Shown: piece by piece, positions 1-6,235 of the stretch
Layout of the letters: each line of letters opens with the position of its first letter
Position numbering within the stretch: the first letter of the stretch is position 1
Assembly (NCBI GenBank): GCA_020345705.1
Contig: CP070766.1
Coordinates: 1,442,868 to 1,457,295, forward strand
DNA length: 14,428 nucleotides
From: Candidatus Zixiibacteriota bacterium
Lineage (GTDB): Bacteria > Zixibacteria > MSB-5A5 > GN15 > PGXB01
Reading direction: 5' to 3'
The notes under the pieces: generated by a model
The model's input: only the letters and a program-made list of their open reading frames with translations
Told to the model about the DNA's origin: nothing
The model's database searches: none
Position numbers and translations under genes: made by a program

Positions 1-1063
1 CGCCGCCGGCATTGCAAAGAATATCAGGTATTACGAAAACTCCGTTGCCGGCCAGAATCGGATCGGCGTCGGGCGTCACGGGGCCGTTGGCGCCCTCGGC
101 TATGACTTTGGCTTTGATCTCAGGCGCGTTTTCGGCGGTGATTTGATTTTCAAGCGCCGCCGGCACCAGGATATCAACGTCGGCGTAGAGAATCGCGTCC
201 TTATCAAAGGCCTCACCGCCCGGAAATCCGGCGACTCTTCGGTTCTTGAGAGAATATTCAATCAGGGCATCAATATCTATCCCCTTAGGATTGTAAAGCC
301 CGCCAAAAATATCGCAAACGTGCGTCACTTTGACCCCCAGCCTTTGCAGGTATTGGGCCGCCACGGAACCGACGTTCCCGAATCCCTGAACCGCCGCGGT
401 AGCATTTTCAGGCGGCATGGCCAGGTGATGCAGGGCTTCCCTGGTGGTGATCACGACACCTGCTCCGGTCGCCTCTCTTCGCCCGTATGAACCGCCGAGG
501 GAGATCGGCTTACCGGTCACGACCGATGTCACCGTATGCCGTTCGTGCATCGAGTAAGTATCCATTATCCATGCCATGGTCTTCTCATTGGTATTGACGT
601 CCGGGGCGGGGACGTCTTTTTCGGGGCCGAACAGGTCATGAAATGCGGCCGTGTATCTCCTGGTCAATCGCTCCAGCTCACTATCGGACATCTTGCTCGG
701 GTCGCAGGCGATACCGCCTTTACCTCCTCCAAAAGGAATGTTGGTGACGGCGCATTTCCAGGTCATCCAGGCGGCCAGCGCCTGGACTTCATCGAGGGTG
801 ACATCAGGATGATACCTGAGTCCCCCCTTGGCGGGCCCCCTGACAATGCTGTGCTGGACCCGGTACCCGGTAAACATCCGGAACGAACCGTCATCCATCC
901 TGACCGGAAGCTTGACAATGGTGCTTTTTCTGGGATACTTGATGAACTCCAGAAGTCCCGGGTCGAGATTCAGTTTGACCGCCGCCTGGTTAAACTGCTT
1001 CATGACGTTTTCAAAAGTCGAAACCGGGATGGTAACCGATTTTAGGCGTTTTTGCTTTGCCAT
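1..1063 (-). CDS. gdhA: Glutamate dehydrogenase (Glu/Leu/Phe/Val dehydrogenase family), C-terminus cut by window edge
   Basis: This enzyme oxidatively deaminates glutamate to 2-oxoglutarate and ammonia, or runs in reverse, using NAD(P) in the cytoplasm. The start is the ATG at 1063-1061, with a GAGGAA SD 8 bases before it; 354 codons lie in the window. Family motifs are clear: the substrate-binding segment GPAKGGLRYHP (K79), WKCAVT (K103), the catalytic-lysine loop PFGGGKGG (K115), PAPDVNT with the catalytic aspartate D155, and the Rossmann glycine motif GFGNVG (227-232). The frame is still open at base 1, inside the NAGG segment, so about 60-70 residues should be missing. It begins 17 bases after the glycosylase gene and is probably the last gene of the 3169-to-1 operon seen here. 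Leucine dehydrogenase is the main alternative. The expected total length of about 420 residues favours glutamate, but cofactor preference cannot be read from the sequence. Confidence 0.95.
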   Translation of the reverse strand, partial: MAKQKRLKSVTIPVSTFENVMKQFNQAAVKLNLDPGLLEFIKYPRKSTIVKLPVRMDDGSFRMFTGYRVQHSIVRGPAKGGLRYHPDVTLDEVQALAAWMTWKCAVTNIPFGGGKGGIACDPSKMSDSELERLTRRYTAAFHDLFGPEKDVPAPDVNTNEKTMAWIMDTYSMHERHTVTSVVTGKPISLGGSYGRREATGAGVVITTREALHHLAMPPENATAAVQGFGNVGSVAAQYLQRLGVKVTHVCDIFGGLYNPKGIDIDALIEYSLKNRRVAGFPGGEAFDKDAILYADVDILVPAALENQITAENAPEIKAKVIAEGANGPVTPDADPILAGNGVFVIPDILCNAGG

Positions 1064-1080
1064 TATTGCCGTTCCTCAAA

Positions 1081-1701
1081 TTATACAAACGTATTTTTTC
1101 TCTGCCTGACCGAAACATAATCCGAGGTCGGTTCAAAAAACCGCCACGTCTTTTCAGTCCCTTTTTTTATTCCAATACGGCTCGTTCGCTCGATTTTGGA
1201 AGGCTTATAATCTCGGTCTTCAAGATAAAGGTCCTCCCCGACCAAATCGAGGCCGTTGTGCTTTCTTGTCAGGCCGAATGCTCTGCAAATCTTACCCGGA
1301 CCGTTCGTCAGTTTATTGGCAACGGGGTTGGAATAACGGCTTTTCATAATATCGATGCCGTCAACAGGCTCGGCCCCGCGCACAAGCACCGCCGCCGGGA
1401 ATCCCTCTTTTTCGGTGACTACATTGAGACAGTTGTACATCCCATAGATGAAATAAATGTAGCTGAATCCTCCCATACCGTACATGACCTCGTTACGCTG
1501 TGTCTTTCCAACCGCGGCGTGACAGGCCGGATCCGATTCACCGATATAGGCCTCAACCTCCACCAGCCTGGCCGAAAGCAATGTCCCCCCCGTCTTAAAA
1601 ACAAGGTACTTTCCGATCAAGCCCCGCGCCACCGTCAGCGTCGGCCTCAAGTAGAAATCTCTTGTTAGTTTCGTGACTGACTGGGACATGTCTCGATTCA
1701 C
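1081..1701 (-). CDS. 3-methyladenine DNA glycosylase (MPG/AAG family)
   Basis: This base-excision repair enzyme removes alkylated purines from DNA by cleaving the N-glycosidic bond. Its 206 residues fit the bacterial single-domain MPG family. Residues 47-54 (VEVEAYIG) contain the expected general base E50 and the Tyr (Y52) that fills the flipped-out base gap. H61 sits at the spacing of human AAG H136, as Y52 does of Y127. The GGFSYIYFIYGMYNCLN stretch and the later VLVRGAEP segment are also typical. The longest reading starts at GTG 1701-1699 and overlaps the TGA of the upstream PHP gene by four bases. An ATG at 1689-1687, eight bases after that TGA, would also give a family-like N-terminus, and neither start has a strong SD. 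Translational coupling within the operon is likely. Why a repair enzyme sits between the phosphatase and glutamate dehydrogenase is not evident. Confidence 0.93.
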   Translation of the reverse strand: MNRDMSQSVTKLTRDFYLRPTLTVARGLIGKYLVFKTGGTLLSARLVEVEAYIGESDPACHAAVGKTQRNEVMYGMGGFSYIYFIYGMYNCLNVVTEKEGFPAAVLVRGAEPVDGIDIMKSRYSNPVANKLTNGPGKICRAFGLTRKHNGLDLVGEDLYLEDRDYKPSKIERTSRIGIKKGTEKTWRFFEPTSDYVSVRQRKNTFV

Positions 1702-2522
1702 TCACTAATGTACGGAAATAGTTCGTGAGCTATTAATGCCGCCGTGTCAAAGTCATAGGCAAGGTGCTCCGGCCGGTGGGCATCCGATCCGATGGTGGTA
1801 ATACCGACGCCCGCCTTTCGGCCCATGTTGACAATATCCATCGAAGGATAGTACTCCCCGGCGCCCTTCCGGAGTCCCGACGTGTTCAGCTCCATGCCGA
1901 TATTATGTTCAACCATGGCCTCAAAAACCGGCGCCAGCTTTTCTCGATGAATAATGGAGACTTCCCGGCCGTAGTACTTGACGCCGAATCGCTTATAGAG
2001 ATCAAGATGGGCGATGGCGTCGAAGAGCCCGCTTTCTACGGCCTTCCCGACCAGTGCAAAATAACGATCGACAAGGGTCTCAAGACTCACTTTCGAATGC
2101 ATCGCCAGAAAATATTCCTCGCGGCACAGATCAAAATCATCCACCTCGTGGACGGCGCCAAGCCTGTAATCAAACCGATATTTCTGAAAAAGCTCCGACG
2201 TTTCCTTTTCACAACCCGGATAGTAGCCGACTTCAATACCGCACTTGACCATCAGCGGATAAAATTCCTCTCTGGCCTTCTCGACCGCGTCCACATACGG
2301 CTGCAGATTCTCAATCGAATGGTGAATGGCTTTGCCCGCGACTGTAATTGACCGGGATGATTCCGGCAGCACGGGATTGGTGTCGAAGTGCGTGGTGAAG
2401 CAAATCTCGGCCAGCCTTTTCTCAACCGCCGTCCGGCAATAGTCGTCAACCGACCCGGTGGCGTCAAAGGAGAAATCCGGATGCACATGATAATCGGCTA
2501 AAGGGTAGTTAATTGATTTCAT
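1698..2522 (-). CDS. PHP-domain phosphoesterase, histidinol-phosphatase (HisJ/HisK)-like
   Basis: This 274-residue protein is a PHP (polymerase and histidinol phosphatase) metallo-hydrolase. The probable reaction is dephosphorylation of L-histidinol phosphate in histidine synthesis, but related PHP proteins act on other phosphoesters. The metal ligands expected of the fold are all visible: H12 and H14 in the HVHPD motif, H45 in TTHFD, E97 in GIEVGYYPG, H125 in GAVHEV, H172 in IAHLD, and D247/H249 in GSDAHRPEHL. Length agrees with HisK-type enzymes. The start is ATG 2522-2520, preceded by a GGGAAAAG purine stretch. The gene begins 14 bases after the MBL hydrolase stop and its own stop overlaps the glycosylase start. 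No other histidine-synthesis gene is visible, so the substrate is inferred from family resemblance only. Confidence 0.88.
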   Translation of the reverse strand: MKSINYPLADYHVHPDFSFDATGSVDDYCRTAVEKRLAEICFTTHFDTNPVLPESSRSITVAGKAIHHSIENLQPYVDAVEKAREEFYPLMVKCGIEVGYYPGCEKETSELFQKYRFDYRLGAVHEVDDFDLCREEYFLAMHSKVSLETLVDRYFALVGKAVESGLFDAIAHLDLYKRFGVKYYGREVSIIHREKLAPVFEAMVEHNIGMELNTSGLRKGAGEYYPSMDIVNMGRKAGVGITTIGSDAHRPEHLAYDFDTAALIAHELFPYISE

Positions 2523-2536
2523 TATTCTTTTCCCGT

Positions 2537-3169
2537 TCAGACAAATCTTCTCCCCGTCAGAAACGGATTGCCCCGCTTTTCTTCACCGACTGTCGTTGCC
2601 GGGCCGTGACCGGGATAGCAGATGACGTCTTCCGGAAGCGTCAGGATATTCTTTTCTATCGAATCGAGCAGCAATTGATAATCGCCCCCCGGCAGTTCGG
2701 TTCGGCCTACTGAGCCGAAGAATAGGGTGTCGCCGCAGAACAGATATTTTTCGGCAAAAAAACAGATTCCGCCTCTCGAGTGTCCGGGTGTGGCGATGAC
2801 CGTGAATTTCAGCGAACCGAACGATAAAATGTCCCCATCATTTACGACATGATCCGCCGCGGGGCACGTAATCTCGAAGCCAAAAAAGGCGGAGATATTG
2901 GCCGATGTAGAGCTAAGCATTTCCTCGTCGCCGCGGCCGATGTAAAGCGGAATATTCAATTTCGCCTTGATCGGCTTGACCGCCGCGATGTGATCGGCGT
3001 GGCCATGGGTAAGCAAAATCGCCTTCGGGGCAAAATCGAGCCGGTCGAGCCGCTCCAGAATCAATTCATCCTCGTCTCCGGGGTCGATTATGACTCCGGC
3101 CCCACCTTCGGTGCCCGCGAGATAGCAATTCGTCTCAAATGGGCTGACGACAACTCTTTCTATTATCAT
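2537..3169 (-). CDS. MBL-fold metallo-hydrolase, glyoxalase II/YcbL-like
   Basis: This is a 210-residue single-domain metallo-beta-lactamase-fold hydrolase of the glyoxalase II-like branch. That branch usually hydrolyses thioesters such as hydroxyacylglutathione, using a two-metal centre. The complete ligand set is present: THGHADH (H55, H57, D59, H60), H130 in TPGHSRGG, the bridging D147 in CGDTLF, and H188 in YPGHGPAT. The segments FGSVGRTELPGG and EEKRGNPFL are typical of the YcbL-like short form, which lacks the C-terminal glutathione-binding domain of true GloB. The start is ATG 3169-3167; its SD is weak, with GGTGAT 13 bases upstream. It is the first gene of the minus-strand operon, about 35 bases downstream of a good promoter candidate. 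The natural substrate cannot be assigned. Confidence 0.9.
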   Translation of the reverse strand: MIIERVVVSPFETNCYLAGTEGGAGVIIDPGDEDELILERLDRLDFAPKAILLTHGHADHIAAVKPIKAKLNIPLYIGRGDEEMLSSTSANISAFFGFEITCPAADHVVNDGDILSFGSLKFTVIATPGHSRGGICFFAEKYLFCGDTLFFGSVGRTELPGGDYQLLLDSIEKNILTLPEDVICYPGHGPATTVGEEKRGNPFLTGRRFV

Positions 3170-3204
3170 GACTTATATACGTATCACCGGCGATTTTAAG
3201 GCGT

Positions 3205-3232
3205 AAAATACCTCCGGGAACCGGATTGTCAA
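3205..3232 (-). promoter_or_regulatory. Sigma70-like promoter for the minus-strand operon
   Basis: On the minus strand a perfect TTGACA -35 (3232-3227) is followed after 16 bases by TATTTT (3210-3205, four of six matches to TATAAT). Transcription would begin near 3198, leaving a leader of about 30 bases before the MBL hydrolase ATG. Position and quality fit a promoter driving the four minus-strand genes. It is predicted from pattern only. Confidence 0.55.
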
Positions 3233-3340
3233 TCAATTGTTATAGCTGACGTGGTTCCTTCAGTCAAAATAGCTCCGGTTTGACCTAAAACGGGCCCGGG
3301 AAAAAGTCCCTGTAATAAGGGTACTCAAGCACAATATCAA

Positions 3341-3368
3341 TTGACTTTTTGGAAAAAGATTATATATA
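3341..3368 (+). promoter_or_regulatory. Sigma70-like promoter for prfB
   Basis: TTGACT (3341-3346) is followed after 16 bases by TATATA (3363-3368), inside a TATATATAT run that permits alternative spacings of 16-18. Transcription would start near 3375, only about 14 bases before the prfB ATG, so the GGTGAGG SD (3374-3380) would lie at the very 5' end of the mRNA. That is short, so the true start could be slightly upstream. It diverges from the minus-strand operon promoter about 110 bases away. Confidence 0.5.
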
Positions 3369-3388
3369 TCCCTGGTGAGGATAATGAG

Positions 3389-4493
3389 ATGGCAATCGAC
3401 ATCGGTGAACGCATAAGTGATTTAAGCACACGACTTTCCAAACTCAGGAGGTTTCTTTGACCTCGACGGACGTCGTGAAAAAATTAACAAGTTGGAAAAG
3501 CAAACCACCGATCCCGAGTTTTGGAATGATAGTCAGACGGCGCAGGCGATCCTCAAGCAGATTGCAGACAACAAAAAATGGATTGAAAAGATTGAGAGTC
3601 TGGCCGGCGAACTTACCGACCTTGAGGAGCTTTCACATCTGACCGAGGCTGAGGATGCAAGCGGACATGCCGAAATCGGCGAGTCACTGGACCAGCTTGC
3701 CGAGAAATTGGATGCGCTGGAGTTTACCACGCTATTGTCCGGGCCGGACGACGCCAGGAACGCTATTCTGGCCATTCATCCCGGGGCCGGCGGCACCGAA
3801 TCGCAGGACTGGGCCGACATGCTATTCAGAATGTACAGTCGCTGGTGCGAGAGCAAGGGCTTTAATGTAACTCTGATTGACTACATGAGCGGAGAGGAAG
3901 CCGGACTGAAATCGGCCACGATTCAAATCGAGGGGGAATACGCCTACGGCTTTCTCAAGGCTGAATCCGGCGTCCACCGCCTGGTGAGGATATCGCCCTT
4001 TGATGCCAACCGACGTCGGCATACGTCATTTGTTTCTGTCTATGTTTATCCCGAGATTGATGACACTATCGAAATCGATATTAAAGATGAGGATTTGCGT
4101 ATCGACACCTACCGCGCTTCCGGGGCCGGGGGACAACACGTCAACAAGACTTCGTCGGCGGTGAGAATCACCCACGGGCCGACCGGTATCGTCGTGCAGT
4201 GTCAGAACGAACGCAGCCAGATAAAAAACCGCGCTACCGCCATGAAGATTTTGCGCTCCCGGCTGTATCAATTGCAACTGGAAGAGCAGGCAAAGAAAAA
4301 GGCAAAACGCGAAAAGTCAAAAAAGAAGATAGAATGGGGCAGCCAGATTCGCAGTTATGTCTTCCACCCTTATAACATGGTCAAAGACCACCGTACCAAC
4401 ACCGAGACTTCAAACATTCAGGCTGTGATGGACGGAGGAATAGACATTTTTATCGAAGCCTTTCTGGCCCATCCGGATTTCAGAGACAATTAG
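3389..4493 (+). CDS. prfB: Peptide chain release factor 2, expressed by +1 programmed frameshift
   Basis: RF2 recognises UGA and UAA stop codons and triggers release of the finished protein from the ribosome. The gene starts at ATG 3389 (SD GGTGAGG 8 bases upstream), reads 23 codons to an in-frame TGA at 3458-3460, then shifts +1 by skipping T3458 and continues from GAC 3459 to the stop at 4491-4493. The product is 367 residues, against 365 for E. coli RF2. After the shift the sequence is DLDGRREKINKLEKQ, a normal RF2 N-terminus. The stop-codon-reading tripeptide SPF is at 202-204 and the catalytic GGQ at 247-249, both close to the E. coli positions. An annotation that starts at the TTG at 3492, the longest uninterrupted reading, would lose the first 34 residues. 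Expression should be autoregulated: low RF2 gives slow termination at the UGA and more frameshifting. Confidence 0.96.
3446..3461 (+). promoter_or_regulatory. prfB +1 frameshift signal
   Basis: An internal SD-like AGGAGG (3446-3451) is followed by three bases and the slippery CTT TGA C (3455-3461). The architecture, including the three-base spacing, matches the known E. coli site. Base-pairing of the internal SD with 16S rRNA and slow decoding of the UGA move the P-site tRNA from CUU to UUU, so reading resumes at GAC. Both flanking reading frames encode recognisable RF2 sequence, which makes a sequencing error an unlikely explanation. Confidence 0.95.
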
Positions 4494-4537
4494 AGCATAT
4501 TACGGTTTTTACCGCCATGAGTTGAGGAGTTAATGAC

Positions 4538-4735
4538 ATGTCCGCCACCGTTCTCATCTTCCCGGACCTTGACGCGGGGAACATCGCTTACAAGCTGAAC
4601 CAGATGCTGGCCAATGCCTCCGATAGCGGCCCGATCGTCAAGGGTTTCAGGCTGCCGGTCAATGATCTTTCGCGCGGGTGCTCGGTATGCGATATTGTTG
4701 ATGTAACCGCCATTGCCATGCTGATGAAAGGATAG
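4538..4735 (+). CDS. Stand-alone 65-aa homologue of the phosphate acetyltransferase C-terminus
   Basis: The whole predicted product matches the C-terminal end of phosphate acetyl/butyryl transferases (Pta family, also found at the end of some malic enzymes): FPDLDAGNIAYKL (8-20), then GPIVKGF, then PVNDLSRGCSV (40-50). In the full enzyme this NDLSRGCSV-x-D segment supplies active-site Ser/Arg/Asp residues for CoA and phosphate handling; here S45, R46 and D52 are kept. The rest of the roughly 330-residue enzyme is absent: an in-frame TGA lies at 4523-4525 and prfB ends at 4493. A good SD (GAGGAG, 4524-4529) stands 8 bases before ATG 4538. It may be a relic of a lost pta gene or a small translated protein. 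Alone it cannot be an acetyltransferase. The start after the SD, the absence of internal stops and the intact motif argue for conservation, but do not prove it. Confidence 0.6.
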   Translation: MSATVLIFPDLDAGNIAYKLNQMLANASDSGPIVKGFRLPVNDLSRGCSVCDIVDVTAIAMLMKG

Positions 4736-4755
4736 TGCAGTCGAGAAAATATCGG

Positions 4756-4784
4756 TTGACATAGATATTACGAGCGCTTAATTT
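4756..4784 (+). promoter_or_regulatory. Sigma70-like promoter ahead of the flotillin operon
   Basis: A perfect TTGACA (4756-4761) is followed after 17 bases by TAATTT (4779-4784, four of six matches). Transcription from about 4791 would give a leader of about 56 bases to the flotillin GTG. It is the only strong promoter pattern I noticed before the flotillin-aminotransferase-ndk-pckA run. Confidence 0.5.
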
Positions 4785-4802
4785 CGAGGACAAAATAATG
4801 CC

Positions 4803-4817
4803 GGCGGCACGGCCGCC
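4803..4817 (+). promoter_or_regulatory. GC-only hairpin in the flotillin leader
   Basis: GGCGGC (4803-4808) and GCCGCC (4812-4817) form a perfect six-pair stem closed by a three-base ACG loop. It lies between the predicted promoter and the SD (GAAGGAGAG, 4831-4839). A T-run (4824-4828) follows only after an AT spacer, so it is not a textbook terminator. It could stabilise the 5' end or weakly attenuate, or be chance. Confidence 0.3.
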
Positions 4818-4846
4818 TATAAATTTTTCCGAAGGAGAGTACTACT

Positions 4847-6232
4847 GTGAGTGTCCTATTAATAGTCGTCATCGTTGCCGTGGTCGTGGTTGCGGCCATC
4901 GTGACCGTAATCCTGAAAAACTACCGGAAAGTAGGCCCCAACGAGGTGCTTATAATCTCCGGAGGACGAAAACGGAAAGTTACCCTGCCCGACGGATCAA
5001 CTCGCGAGGTGGGTTATCGCATGCGTATCGGTGGGGGTACATTTGTGCGGCCTTTTATCGAGCAGGCGCAGATTCTTCCCCTGGAGATTATCCCGATGGA
5101 CATACAGGTTGAAGATGCTATCTCAACCAACGGGATTCGCTGTACCGTGCGCGGCACGGCGGAGGTGAAAATAGCCGGTGACGAGGCCTCAATTCACCTT
5201 GCTTCCGAGCAGTTCTTGGGTAAACCGCTGACTGATATTCGTGACGTCGCCCTGCGGACTCTTGAGGGTTCGACACGCGCGTTTATCGGCACTATGGACC
5301 TCGAATCAATTAACAAGAACCGCAAGGATTTCGGCGCCAGGGTATTCGAAGATGTCGGTGCCTACTTCGCCAACATGGGACTGAAGCTGCTGTCTTTCAA
5401 TCTCAAAGAGATAACCGATCCTTCGGGATACCTGGAGGCTCTCGGCAGGCCGCGAATTGTCGAGGCAAAACGCGACGCCGAAGTGGCCGAGGCCCAGTCG
5501 GCGCGCGATGCCATCATCAAGTCAGCCGATGCCAGGAAGGAGGGAGATGTCGCCAAGATTGCGGCCGACACCAAAATCGCCGAGGCGAATCAGGAGCTTG
5601 AACTCAGAAAAGCCGAACTTCAGATCGATCTGAACAGCAAGAAAGCGAATGCCGACTTCGCATACGAGCTTGAAAGGCATAAGCTCAACCAGGATCTCAA
5701 GGCCGAGGAAGCCAAAGTCAGAATGATCGAGAAAGACTCCGCCATCGAGCTTGAGAAAAAGGAAATCAGCCGGGTCGAGCAGGAACTGGAGGCCAAAATC
5801 CGTAAGCCCGCGGCCGCCGAGCAGTACCGCCTGGAGGCTGAGGCAAAAGGTATGGCGGAGGCCAAGCGCGCTCAAGGCGTCGTTGAAGCGGAGTTGTTAA
5901 AGAAGATCGGTGAGGCGGAAGCCGAGGCGCTTCGCAAGAAAGCTGAATCCTGGAATGCCTATTCTCAGCCGGCCCTGTTGCAGCTCATGTTTGACAAACT
6001 CCCCGAACTGGCCAGAGAAATGGCCGCGCCTATCTCCAAGGTTGACAAGATTGTCATGGTCTCCAGCGACGGCAAGCTGGGAACGTCCAAGATTACTGGT
6101 GAAATGGCCGCAATGCTGGCGCAGCTGCCGACGGTGGTGAAATCACTATCCGGCTTCGACCTGGAGGAATGGCTCAAGAGGATGGTCGAGAAGGAGAAGG
6201 CCGGCTCATCACGCGGTTCGGATAAGGAATAA
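4847..6232 (+). CDS. Flotillin-like SPFH-domain membrane protein
   Basis: Flotillins are membrane-anchored scaffold proteins that oligomerise and organise membrane microdomains. Residues 3-23 form one hydrophobic Val/Ile/Ala-rich anchor with no cleavage site, followed by a basic stretch. The SPFH (band-7) domain spans about 25-195. Residues about 195-370 are an Ala/Glu/Lys-rich coiled coil with EA-type repeats, including KPAAAEQYRLEAEAKG, typical of flotillins. The C-terminal ~90 residues are the usual oligomerisation region. The 461 residues are in the normal range for bacterial FloT-like proteins. The start is GTG 4847, with a strong GAAGGAGAG SD 7 bases away. No NfeD partner gene, common beside bacterial flotillins, is in the window. 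Only 3 bases separate it from the aminotransferase gene, so the two are probably co-transcribed, which is an unusual partnership. Confidence 0.93.
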   Translation: MSVLLIVVIVAVVVVAAIVTVILKNYRKVGPNEVLIISGGRKRKVTLPDGSTREVGYRMRIGGGTFVRPFIEQAQILPLEIIPMDIQVEDAISTNGIRCTVRGTAEVKIAGDEASIHLASEQFLGKPLTDIRDVALRTLEGSTRAFIGTMDLESINKNRKDFGARVFEDVGAYFANMGLKLLSFNLKEITDPSGYLEALGRPRIVEAKRDAEVAEAQSARDAIIKSADARKEGDVAKIAADTKIAEANQELELRKAELQIDLNSKKANADFAYELERHKLNQDLKAEEAKVRMIEKDSAIELEKKEISRVEQELEAKIRKPAAAEQYRLEAEAKGMAEAKRAQGVVEAELLKKIGEAEAEALRKKAESWNAYSQPALLQLMFDKLPELAREMAAPISKVDKIVMVSSDGKLGTSKITGEMAAMLAQLPTVVKSLSGFDLEEWLKRMVEKEKAGSSRGSDKE

Positions 6233-6235
6233 GCG

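Noticed and set aside
143..1045. Plus-strand open frames of 115 and 169 codons
   Set aside because: They lie antisense inside the glutamate dehydrogenase gene, have no recognisable domains, and the minus-strand reading has full family motifs.
3492..4493. prfB starting at TTG 3492
   Set aside because: That codon is an internal Leu. RF2-like sequence continues upstream in the same frame to the frameshift site, and the zero frame supplies the true start.
4503..4514. CGGT/ACCG stem just after prfB as a terminator
   Set aside because: It has only four pairs with the T-run in the loop and no T-run after the stem.
4798..5112. 104-codon frame starting at ATG 4798
   Set aside because: It overlaps the flotillin gene in another frame, lacks an SD and has an Arg/Cys-rich composition typical of a shadow frame.
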